This document shows, one piece after another, positions 20,101-25,389 of a stretch of 64,000 nt of DNA. The notes below the pieces were generated by a model. The model had not been told where the DNA came from. It worked only from the letters and a program-made list of their open reading frames with translations, and made no database searches. Source of the DNA: JAJFKX01 sp965230265 (GTDB taxonomy: Bacteria > Pseudomonadota > Gammaproteobacteria > Xanthomonadales > Wenzhouxiangellaceae); NCBI GenBank assembly GCA_965230265.1, contig OZ245999.1, forward strand, positions 2,046,001 through 2,110,000. The letters are read 5' to 3'. Numbering within the stretch: the stretch's first letter is position 1; each line of letters opens with the position of its first letter. Made by a program: the position numbers and the translations under genes.

Positions 20101-22877
20101 AGTCCGAGCCCGGCTTCGGCAGCAGTGGAGTGAACACCACCTATGCCTACGATGAGCTGGGCCGTGTAACGCGCAGTGTTAACCCGGAAGCCTCGGCCAC
20201 CCGCTATACGCATTACAACTACGATGGCCTGACCACCCAAATCTGGACCGGCGCAGCATCGGCACAGCCCAGCAACTGCAGTGCCAGCCTGCCGGCCAAT
20301 GCCATCACACCGGGCAGCACCCTATGCATGATGCGCACCATTGCCACTACCGGGTGGCTGTTGCGCAGCATTGATGCACATGGCGAGGCGACCGACTACT
20401 GGTACGATGGTCAGGGCAGCAATGTGATCATGGAAGACCCGGACAACAATCGTATGGTTTCTACCTACAACCACCTGGGCCAGCGCACGGCCATGAATGA
20501 CCCCAACCAGGGCAACAGCACCTATGTGGTCAACGGCCTGGGAGAAGTCACCAGCCAGACCAACGCCCGCGGTCAGGTGTTTACCATGGATTATGACCAT
20601 ATAGGCCGGATGATCAGCCGCAGCGTCAATACCGGCAGCGGCACCATTGCGGATAGCTGGCTGTATGATTTTGGTGTCGGCGATGGCCTGCTGGCAGAGT
20701 CGGCAAGGGCTATCGATGGTGTCCGTGTTTGGAGCCGTGACTATAGCTACGATAGCGCCTACCGGCCACAGGGCATGATCACTGATATCAATGGCGAGCT
20801 GTTTAATGTGGCCACCGCCTACGACCCCTACTTTGCCCGCCCCTATGCCCGCAGCTACCCCAATAACGGCATGAACGTATACACCACCTATGATCAAAAT
20901 GGCTATCCAGAGGAAGAAGGCCTGGCCAGTCAGTTTAATACCGGTGAGTTTTTGCACCGCATGGACCGGCTCAGCGAGCGCGGCCAAACGGAACAAATCA
21001 CCTATGGCAATGGTCTGGTGCAGGAGTATGACCATTACAACAGCAACGGCCAAATGCAGCAGGTGTGGCTGAGCCCGCAGTCCAGCGGTGAAAATCTGAT
21101 CCATATCAGTTATGGCTATGATCACTTCGGCAATTTAATGCAGCAAACCCAAATGGGCGGTGCGACTGAAGATTATATTTACGATCATCTGCACCGGCTG
21201 AAAACCTCTACCCGTACCAATGTGCCAGTGGCCGGTACGGTAACGGTTAACTACGGCTATGACCGGCTGGGCAATATGACCAGCAAGAGCGATTTTGCTA
21301 CCAGTTATACCTATAACCAGACCCAACCCTGCGGCACCAGCCCTGCCGGCCCCAATGCGGTCACTCAGGTATCGCTAATGGCCGGCGGCAGCCTCAGCTA
21401 TGGCTACGATGCCAGTGGTAACCAGGTGTGCGACAGCAGCGGCAGCCAAATGGCCTACGACCCCTACAACCAGCCCACCAGCATTGACAAAAATGGCGCA
21501 TTGGCATTGTTTGATTACAGCAGTGACGGCCAGCGTTACCGGCAAACGGGTACGGTTGGCGAGGTGATCTACATCGACAAAATGTATGAACGCCATAACC
21601 AGACCAAACACCAATACTATGTGGGTGAGTACGCGGTGGTCACCGATGAAGGCGCCGGACTGGAAATCAGCTACCTGCATGGCGACCGTTTGGGCAGCAT
21701 GATCGCTATCAGCGATGCCAGTGGCAATATCAATGTAGACGAACAACGCGGCTTTGACCCGTTTGGTAAGCCCAGAGACGGTGACTGGAGTGATAACGAT
21801 ACCAGTGGCAACGACCTGAATGGCTATGACCGCACTACCAGAGGCTTTACCGGGCATGAACACTTAAACGGCACGGAAATTATCCACATGAACGGGCGCA
21901 CCTATGACTATAACCTTGGCAGGTTTATGTCGGTTGACCCGATTATTCAGGCGCCGGCCAATAGTCAGTCCATGAATCCGTATAGCTATATTATGAATAA
22001 TCCGTTGTCGGGGACTGATCCGAGTGGTTATACCGCAGAATTCGAGGACCGGGCCAACAGTGGTGCTGGAGGCGATGCCGGTGCAGCCGGAGCCAATGTC
22101 AATGCGATTCAGGAAAAAGCAGTCACAGCGACCAGCACTGGTTCACGGATTGCACGTAAAGTTGGAACCTATACCGATAATGGTAACGGCACAGGCACAT
22201 TCACCAGTGACTTTACTGGGCGAAGTGATACCGTCACTTTGAGCAGTGGTGCTAATGCTTCTAGCCCAACTACAGAAACAGGTGGTAATCCACAGGGGGT
22301 GGGTGGTGCGGGTGATGCGCCGAGTAATAATAATGATACAGTTCAGAATGCAATGGGGCAGCACCAATCAGTCAATGAGCCATTGGGTGTGACAGCAGGT
22401 GGCCACGGATTTGATCCTGACGCAGTTCCAGATGGTGCTGTAGTTGGTTCACCTGAGCAGGATAAACAAGCGATAGAAATACTTGATGGCCTTGCCACTG
22501 GCAAGAAGATCGAGGCAGGTTTTGTAGTGCTAAGAGATGGAACGCTAATAGAAGGTACTAAATGCACAAACAATAAATGTAGTTTTGAGCTAAAAGGCTA
22601 TAAAGCTTCTGATTTGAGCTTTGTTGTACATACTCATGCCAAAAGCAAATATACTGGCGCTCTCGGTAAAAAGGATGAGGCCGCCCGTGAGTACCCAGGA
22701 CCAGGCGACCATCAATTCCCAGTAATTGCTAATGTACCTAATTATTATCGCACTCCAAAGGGCAATATTAGGGTTTTAGAATATCACTCTGGTCACGGTC
22801 AAAATGGCGGCCACTGGAATGTGCGAACTATTCTAGGTGACAAATTTAGCCAGCCAATTAACTGGAAACCAGATTAG
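11067..22877 (+). CDS. Giant SpvB/FG-GAP/RHS-repeat secreted protein with JAB/DUF4329-like C-terminal tip
   Basis: The frame runs 3936 codons. Approximate order of parts: FN3-like segment (70-170); leucine-rich repeats (about 270-470, 'LDLADNNISSING', 'LAHLDLSANPVSNG'); several FN3-like repeats with paired Cys (540-1090); an unassigned region; an SpvB-type start (about 1605-1660, 'GGAATYSIPVTLPPGRAGM…GMGWSL'); FG-GAP/VCBS repeats with D-x-D-G-D loops (about 1960-2320); YD/RHS repeats (about 2870-3435); RHS core ending NPLSGTDPSGY (3444-3655); and a variable tip (3766-3936). This is the TcB/TcC-like shell layout that encloses a toxic C-terminal peptide. The tip has 'VVHTHAKSK' and 'GPGDHQ' as possible metal ligands of a JAB/MPN-type peptidase. 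No VgrG, Hcp or PAAR gene is near; export looks Sec-dependent (see the ORF at 11020). Confidence 0.9.
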   Translation: MGGWLSAEEPEDALDRITAEVVAETGFPEPALIDQRFFTWLTSTTLADASGELTGSGSCGVSIAACTLPVVEDPTFPGIRDLRIKTRRDGKVNASFTIRWRRPERLPRDLRDTYELIAYDVYLVREDGEYERYRLNRRVNRNGDYRPPRKIKFRHRTAADYEIHVQAIYDLIDSTASANQAQAFAANTNDPTSKGGDTNTRMGPGGIGSGLSGGGFSGSASPVLSDISTTAPNLYACLTAAGHQDSKKLEEIGTVICVDAQLQNADVQALDEFSTLHTLNISNTSSVGLFNNDFDDLSALSGLADLYSVNVSRVSALPGPALADADGALIVTAQNIGGGLGSLPDLGANGVDIVNLDLADNNISSINGNLTPPNLAHLDLSANPVSNGSLQSTTLAVESLSLRNTNIQSINQASSTLKNSVKYLDVSESPLNGSQDFSAFNGLCMLEAQNITGLNSLANGGGQTTLPQHLQLLYASGNSNLATVGNVGDYVGGQNYVQIDLSGANQLACPEIGRMHDYPANHFNPQCPLITIAPYIAFDDCMPVTPVITTNSHAVTDNDSFQLGAAAFDSNFFLGVVELQECAGNCSNPQSWVTSNDQPADFMAAWTLDLQRSLGEYQFRIQACTQAASSPNCAHSPQISVSVVEPEVVTELEHIWIDDSPQVRTFKLAWRMPLFHTAPDYFRIRPGLTQVGSNQVAGDVLYADNVGNRIWHSQVITAGDFLGAVYSVQACVGSTSENYCGEPVAINLQTSTPGHELADVQNVDYILDTQGNNTFQVTLNYSSDHLCIGGQPATATRPDHFQIASAVNGSSIGQINIPGGQCTSSFTSATLTNTVPGSAYTVAACTATGDCSEASLITLLGAPTDTGIPAPDWVTTTINPTDQRQFELSWTQVADVDYYKVIEDGEQVDQVFITEDTSIQLQRYNGGDYSFTLMACRRDRDNGDTCGLEQTQTRTASIDLLPDVMQNILINDNEDPNDSFGWAWEDQSENTIRLYWGYFNVDCSATYAIERFRPDYYQLENTGNVVFTNPIPTGVFELVDASNGDGNCIWQSPAIDLDFMVDFFGTPQYTWEISACKNDGNCGDASTYTVDLNNPIGSAPLNDQLLETNYWDAPPAAATRNVGPAELSPGLWHDPDYISTGWNFYFASHARYARVLEQYGDSYDLLAVWYAHIQRPVGPGGNMEWSPAWFYALMKQDDVADNYYEGALIFPNQITGGIEPCDQSGQCSVGMVRVTFDTNSNTSAEVHVNMNSNHGLAGIDDKTFNLTNIASDGDLFGCTAGDLPENPHDHYSGFWWRRLSETQIDNSFITASWVESFLDTAFIATYDDDGYPVWVSAVNDDRVDQPYTPPAVVPCESTNLAHVHDGLTREVPVRFITKGINPILPAPDSYAVADHRVQIGDFARIFNDTGEFADQRTMGMYADFDHSIGGRSFSFNIGTSTAPEPLEKVANLHSIRYFVPGSEFHDQSQCEMTNGVCPLSLDWFTDDDYPEIGLFLYDEDSNDYLRIACAGSDSGCSTSHYPVVLDYAYNISNQGNYHFELWKYSDVANGGPNTNVQGNAMIARSGSFAVVDNLIDGGGGISNITPPDINSSVHTHTSHNAAVGVLTGSAGTSGGAATYSIPVTLPPGRAGMQPAVGINYNSRSGNSPVGMGWSLAAGSAISRCPATVAQDEYTVGITFTDTDRLCLDGQRLIRVGDSSPYWQANGEYRTEIDSFSRIRMANDTSGDQSANNNLQFEIEHKDGTIAYYGETTASIAKAHGSNDDRASSWLLSRQVDRSGNSIHYLYAQQGESTDTGAQAQTVTLGTGETVLSAIAYTGGSAPGNRRVEFTYAGRCIGNDCDVYESYVAGYRSEQTVSLSHIKTCVDNNANNACDTTEIIRDYELAHQLSGATGRLLLQSVTESACLNGSCEILPATTFTWGDTAQTYSYGKVLVDGLPLINDDDFNFETWHDNSTDQQPPRIGVASDFDGDGNNDWLVSMGGELYLMGVSAEQQELGRVRARSVSGEAFIASSFSGAGGDFNNDGRMDLMGVMVNPATQQHEYAVSQWKNTQFWDHQCTDTGGAPTECMLDDLFDITFTGVSAGLSVDETTGVSSLSAIPHPGDYDGDGSNDIMIMTHNTSGQDVYRIYYNLDSTSSSFVDILVPTLPVGVGLVQPSIGDYDGDGRTDILVNGQPNVSEGLDFGISLLGVMFNNNTDTTPASFTYFATSPHGNAGDPVNHLGMDFDPTKTFHLQTDINGDGLADLVFLPAGEHGDFTDTDGIHSWHYQINTGQRGVDFYADAIDTHSTAGLTRVTDPDNANQQGFMPVYAGIISPMDWNSDGRSELLVPSSIFQSACIIQRQGPHDNGKLYCPADPNLIYHATDPWLPGSAGGDPGCTEVLGGTDPQFCETYNGGLGHRDPTVYEMDVLAFEYDSVNETYSIQVHADTGMKGGNTLGSGDLYGDGIADVFGVHGCFETLNSEANPMHAGVTDCTISSGAYPVQLQNKVSNDIAGQEPGSDRNYYSNSLQTSETEDTLDLLLAVEDGFDRMTDFSYAPLSASDAANRTVDLPLYTIPDRDSGDSLLDEAMTAGVVDEYFYFNSSMHVVSSMSHSNGLGNGFNTTYYGYEEAVYNTRGRGFQGFRVVHTMTDINGDNNDLWTTTRFHQVFPLSGRVRSAETRTRAEYNNPLSQPINTSDMTWSSVNTYPGVYFPRAASETSDSYDLDDRFLINTTSISRGYDIYGNLTLQTTISDDVGLMTSTTTLTNSYATDIDSWWINQLFSAGTETNVSYAAGVPGAPQLSKVVTTRYQWDQVQRLPVCVYTIGSEYSLLGATNCAFDQDMTNVGTNATRTITDYDSHGNPDKVYVLGSSMGLALQRLTDTDFGGDGYFATQVTNPMGHRANMIYDPREGNITQITDANGLVSKMAYDVFGREIQTWYPIAGAGFNTPSGHYAPRSSMAYQWCMDLNECVGNELYRMTATTDGAPVQHQYLDILNRAIRVRSGGFVGNADNSDDWVQVSSGYNARGQMTAQSEPGFGSSGVNTTYAYDELGRVTRSVNPEASATRYTHYNYDGLTTQIWTGAASAQPSNCSASLPANAITPGSTLCMMRTIATTGWLLRSIDAHGEATDYWYDGQGSNVIMEDPDNNRMVSTYNHLGQRTAMNDPNQGNSTYVVNGLGEVTSQTNARGQVFTMDYDHIGRMISRSVNTGSGTIADSWLYDFGVGDGLLAESARAIDGVRVWSRDYSYDSAYRPQGMITDINGELFNVATAYDPYFARPYARSYPNNGMNVYTTYDQNGYPEEEGLASQFNTGEFLHRMDRLSERGQTEQITYGNGLVQEYDHYNSNGQMQQVWLSPQSSGENLIHISYGYDHFGNLMQQTQMGGATEDYIYDHLHRLKTSTRTNVPVAGTVTVNYGYDRLGNMTSKSDFATSYTYNQTQPCGTSPAGPNAVTQVSLMAGGSLSYGYDASGNQVCDSSGSQMAYDPYNQPTSIDKNGALALFDYSSDGQRYRQTGTVGEVIYIDKMYERHNQTKHQYYVGEYAVVTDEGAGLEISYLHGDRLGSMIAISDASGNINVDEQRGFDPFGKPRDGDWSDNDTSGNDLNGYDRTTRGFTGHEHLNGTEIIHMNGRTYDYNLGRFMSVDPIIQAPANSQSMNPYSYIMNNPLSGTDPSGYTAEFEDRANSGAGGDAGAAGANVNAIQEKAVTATSTGSRIARKVGTYTDNGNGTGTFTSDFTGRSDTVTLSSGANASSPTTETGGNPQGVGGAGDAPSNNNDTVQNAMGQHQSVNEPLGVTAGGHGFDPDAVPDGAVVGSPEQDKQAIEILDGLATGKKIEAGFVVLRDGTLIEGTKCTNNKCSFELKGYKASDLSFVVHTHAKSKYTGALGKKDEAAREYPGPGDHQFPVIANVPNYYRTPKGNIRVLEYHSGHGQNGGHWNVRTILGDKFSQPINWKPD
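21394..22080 (+). repeat. RHS core direct repeat, copy 1 (in the giant gene)
   Basis: These 687 bp recur without a length change at 25390-26076 and encode nearly the same protein, from 'YGYDASGNQVCD' to 'DPSGY' and a little beyond. Only scattered third-position changes and a few residue changes separate the copies. Such a long direct repeat is a substrate for homologous recombination that would swap the downstream tip. Confidence 0.95.
22260..22361 (+). repeat. Pre-tip linker repeat, copy 1
   Basis: This 102-bp stretch encodes a linker running from SSPTTETG through VGGAGDAP to NNNDTVQNAMGQ. It recurs at the same length at 26262-26363 in the orphan cassette, where only two residues differ. 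It sits after a non-conserved segment of about 180 nt and directly before the toxin tip, forming a second conserved anchor. Confidence 0.9.
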
Positions 22878-22901
22878 AAACACTACTGATAAGGTTGAGG
22901 A

Positions 22902-23411
22902 ATGATGAAGAAATTTTGGTTTTTAATATTTTCCATTGTGCCAACATTGGGTGTAGCACATGATAGCAATGAAATTTTGGAATTTAGAGAACTAATCGAA
23001 TGGCCAGAAAAATATCATAAGCAACAAATTACTGTCAAAGCTTTTTATGTTAACCAACCTGGTTGGGGCGGGCAGTTAAATTTGACATATGAAGATGCGA
23101 CAAAAGCAATTATTGGACCTTCTGTTTGGCTCGATAAACGAGCAACTCTAACAGAAGAACAGTATGATAAACTGCCCTTCTTAGATACTAAAGAAATTAT
23201 AATATCAGGCACTTTTGACGCTGAAGCTATAGGCCTATCCTCTCAAGGCACTTTATTAGATGTATACAAAATTATACCGGTGAAAAAGTCTTTAAGGAGC
23301 CGCTACACTATAGACTTGCCGTTGCCTTCCTGCTCAGGGAAATTATCTGGCCCATGCATGCCAGAAAAAAAGAAAACAAATTTCTATGAAAGCCCTTTTG
23401 AGAAAGAATAA
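22902..23411 (+). CDS. Putative periplasmic immunity protein of the giant RHS tip
   Basis: This 169-residue protein begins 24 nt after the RHS stop, behind a GAGG ribosome site, and has a signal peptide (MMKKFWFLIFSIVPTLGVAHD). The mature part (QQITVKAFYVNQPGWGGQLNLTYEDA…, later 'IIISGTFDA') reads like an OB-fold: a short beta strand, an exposed loop, then a second 'V.V.G.F' strand. I know no named family for it. Its position directly after a toxin tip, its AT-rich composition relative to the RHS shell, and the terminator repeat right after it make it the expected immunity gene. The signal peptide implies that the tip acts in the periplasm. Confidence 0.7.
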   Translation: MMKKFWFLIFSIVPTLGVAHDSNEILEFRELIEWPEKYHKQQITVKAFYVNQPGWGGQLNLTYEDATKAIIGPSVWLDKRATLTEEQYDKLPFLDTKEIIISGTFDAEAIGLSSQGTLLDVYKIIPVKKSLRSRYTIDLPLPSCSGKLSGPCMPEKKKTNFYESPFEKE

Positions 23412-23414
23412 TGG

Positions 23415-23487
23415 TGTTGTTCTGTATAAACGTAAAACCCACCGCTCCGGCCCTCCCAGAGCGGTATTTTTTTAAATAATTCTCAGG
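23415..23487 (+). terminator. Cassette-end terminator repeat, copy A
   Basis: The stem CCGCTCCGG/CCAGAGCGG (23442-23464, loop ccctc, one mismatch against copies B and C) is followed by TATTTTTTT. A conserved upstream part, TTCTGTATAAACGTAAAACCCA, precedes it. The same module recurs at 24161 and 27365, each time directly after a putative immunity gene. Confidence 0.9.
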
Positions 23488-23494
23488 GGGTAAT

Positions 23495-23632
23495 ATGAGG
23501 TTTGTATTATTACATGAGTTCGAGCATAGACCAGCTCAATCAGGCGGTACTGCACTAGAATCCAATGCAAACAAAAGAGCATTGAAAGTTTTAAATTCAA
23601 ATGGGTTTTGCAACAATGAAAGCAGCTGTTAA
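23495..23632 (+). pseudogene. 45-codon stub of a displaced RHS toxin tip with an HEFEH motif
   Basis: An ATG with a strong AGGGGG ribosome site opens a 45-residue frame containing LLHEFEHRPAQSGGTALES, an HExxH zinc-peptidase motif. It ends NNESSC. The frame overlaps the next gene by exactly 17 nt through an AATGAA junction. The orphan HELIH toxin at 25332-26855 overlaps its own follower by the same 17 nt, also through AATGAA. That shared geometry suggests the ORF is the 3' end of a third toxin tip whose RHS core was lost when another cassette moved in. It lies directly after terminator copy A. Whether it is still translated is unknown. Confidence 0.6.
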
Positions 23633-24131
23633 GTTAAGCGCATTACTAATTTTTTTTATAGCACTTCCTGTCGTTAAAGCTGACAGCATTGTTTATTCAA
23701 GCCTTGAAGAGGTTATCAATAACACCCCACTAATTGGCATATTTAGAATTGAAACCCATGAAGACCAAACTTATTTCAAAAAAGTTAAGTTATTGAAGGG
23801 ACATATAAATAAAAAGCGGTTGCGCGTATGCATTTCAAATCACTTAGATCAGAAGTTGACCAAAAAATTTGAACTATTTTTAATATTCGCTAATAAAACG
23901 AGTAACGATCAGAACTGTGACTATAGGATACATGCTTCGAGGCAATATCTATTTCCATTAGAACGTGGTTCAAGTAGCGAATCGAAATATCTTGCTTTAG
24001 TGCATCGTGAATCTTTATTGGATGAGCTAGCTGAAAGCTATGAGCTTTTTGTGGAAAAAGAAGATATATATATCGGCCTAGAATATGAATCTATTAGGGA
24101 GGTTTTAAAGCATAAAACAGAAACTAATTGA
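23616..24131 (+). CDS. Putative orphan immunity protein (signal peptide, NTR/OB-like)
   Basis: I use the ATG at 23616 (MKAAVKLSALLIFFIALPVVKA, a signal peptide) rather than the in-frame ATG at 23601. The start overlaps the HEFEH stub by 17 nt. The mature part has a pattern of 'FKKVKLLKG', 'LRVCISNH', 'KFELFLIFA' and a later Cys, compatible with a netrin/TIMP-like OB-fold in which the protein warns 'K.L.G' and 'F.L.FA'. No named family is recognised. It is flanked on both sides by the terminator repeat, as expected for a kept immunity gene of a displaced cassette. Base composition is AT-rich. Confidence 0.6.
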   Translation: MKAAVKLSALLIFFIALPVVKADSIVYSSLEEVINNTPLIGIFRIETHEDQTYFKKVKLLKGHINKKRLRVCISNHLDQKLTKKFELFLIFANKTSNDQNCDYRIHASRQYLFPLERGSSSESKYLALVHRESLLDELAESYELFVEKEDIYIGLEYESIREVLKHKTETN

Positions 24132-24160
24132 TGTTCTGCACAAACGCAAAACCCACTGTT

Positions 24161-24288
24161 GTTGTTCTGTATAAACGTAAAACCCACCGCTCTGGCCCTC
24201 CCAGAGCGGTATTTTTTTAAATAAATCTCAGCAAATCAGCTGTTCCCTAAGTTTTTAATACCTCAATACTGAGCAAATATTGCTCAAT
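24161..24288 (+). terminator. Cassette-end terminator repeat, copy B, with extended tail
   Basis: A perfect 9-bp stem CCGCTCTGG/CCAGAGCGG (24187-24209, loop ccctc) is followed by TATTTTTTT. A degenerate partial copy of the leader (GTTCTGCACAAACGCAAAACCCACT) precedes it at 24133-24157. The similarity to copy C continues past the hairpin through CTCAGCAAATCA to GCTCAAT, ending at about 24288, where the transposase region begins. A palindrome GAGCAAATATTGCTC lies at 24271-24285. Confidence 0.88.
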
Positions 24289-25389
24289 CCACACTCTTTT
24301 TTAACCTCTGGATAAACCAACCCCTGCAAATCGAGCATTTGCTGTAAACAGTGGCTTTTGAGTTGGATTATCCATCCGGCGGATGATAGTAACCGGTCAA
24401 CAAACCCTCCCATGCAGAATAATAAAACGCACTTTTCCCAGGCTGTCTTTTGTCCCAAACCTCTGCCGGTGTATAACCCTGCAAACTCTGATGGGTACGC
24501 ACATGGTTATACCAAAACCGGAATTCATCCATCAGTTGAGTTAAACCGCTGTTGCTGAATACTTCAAGCTGATCTAGCTTTTCCTTCAAAGTGCCGAAGA
24601 ACCGCTCCACCCTTCCATTCTGCCATGGGCAGGCCAAATCAATCCGCTGATGTTTTATGCTCAGCAGCGCCAAAAAAGCACTAAATAACCGCCCTGTAAA
24701 AATGACTTCATTATCGGTTCTAATGGTTTGGGGTATTCCAAACCGCTGCATGGCTGGTATCAGAGCACGAATAACGCTAATGGAACGTTTATCCGGCAGT
24801 GGTTGTAAAACTAGGCAAGCACGTGTGCCGTGATCTAACACTCCCAGTATCCATCGGCTTTTCCCCTCCACCTGCTTACCCGTCAAATCCACACCCCAGG
24901 TATTGTTGGGTGGGCCAATAAAGGGTTTTCTTCGCTTCAGTTGTTGTCTTTTCAACAGCACATCGGCTTGATGGCGGTTTAGATAATTATTAACAGTGGA
25001 GTGACAAACGCTTTCGCGATGACCAAACTGCCGATTAAAGGCATCTGACAGCTTCCTGCTGCTTAACAGTGGATTAAAGGCTTTGTATCGAATAATGGTT
25101 TGAACCACCCAGGCAGGTTTGCGCCGATTTTTGTAAGACTCATATCGCCTACCGGTCACCTTAAATGCCCGCCTTCTATATCGCTTTGAAGCCTTAAAGC
25201 AAATTTGCCTTAAACCGATCAAACAACTCAACAGCAAAACCAACATCCAACCCCCCTATCAATCAAGTCAACGAATCATTCACAATATATGAACGTTTGC
25301 ATTTTTATCATCAATCTGTCCCAATACACTTATGATCATCAGGGCGGCAAAGGGGAATCATTCACAAATTGTGAATCATCGATTTCATA
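24289..25389 (-). mobile_element. Probable insertion sequence carrying a DDE transposase
   Basis: The limits are inferred: similarity to the cassette-end repeat stops at about 24288, and similarity to the RHS core starts at 25390. The size of about 1.1 kb fits a one-gene IS481/IS3-type element. I could not find convincing terminal inverted repeats. Near the right edge, GAATCATTCACAA occurs twice (25272 and 25354), and the second copy forms the dyad ATTCACAA-A-TTGTGAAT. Confidence 0.5.
24368..25246 (-). CDS. DDE integrase-type transposase (IS481/IS3-like)
   Basis: The 292-residue protein has the rve integrase core: the first Asp in 'WGVDLTGK', the second in 'TIRTDNEVIFTG', and the catalytic Glu in 'NGRVERFFGTLKEKL', followed by 'FWYNHVRTHQSLQGYTPAEVWDKRQPG'. 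The N-terminus has a short hydrophobic stretch (MLVLLLSCLIGL) and then a helix-turn-helix-like region with basic residues. Only one frame is needed, unlike classical IS3 OrfA/OrfB, so it is nearer to IS481-like or stand-alone rve families. It sits between displaced RHS cassettes and may have helped to build or split the array. Confidence 0.85.
   Translation of the reverse strand: MLVLLLSCLIGLRQICFKASKRYRRRAFKVTGRRYESYKNRRKPAWVVQTIIRYKAFNPLLSSRKLSDAFNRQFGHRESVCHSTVNNYLNRHQADVLLKRQQLKRRKPFIGPPNNTWGVDLTGKQVEGKSRWILGVLDHGTRACLVLQPLPDKRSISVIRALIPAMQRFGIPQTIRTDNEVIFTGRLFSAFLALLSIKHQRIDLACPWQNGRVERFFGTLKEKLDQLEVFSNSGLTQLMDEFRFWYNHVRTHQSLQGYTPAEVWDKRQPGKSAFYYSAWEGLLTGYYHPPDG

Noticed and set aside
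20322..21125. 267-codon open frame on the minus strand within the RHS repeats
   Set aside because: It is antisense to repetitive YD coding sequence, has low-complexity Ala/Ile/Val/His-rich content, and lacks a ribosome site or any family resemblance.
11067..22877. Type VI secretion RHS effector
   Set aside because: No VgrG, Hcp, PAAR, or DUF4123-type gene is near, and the leader looks like a Sec signal peptide.
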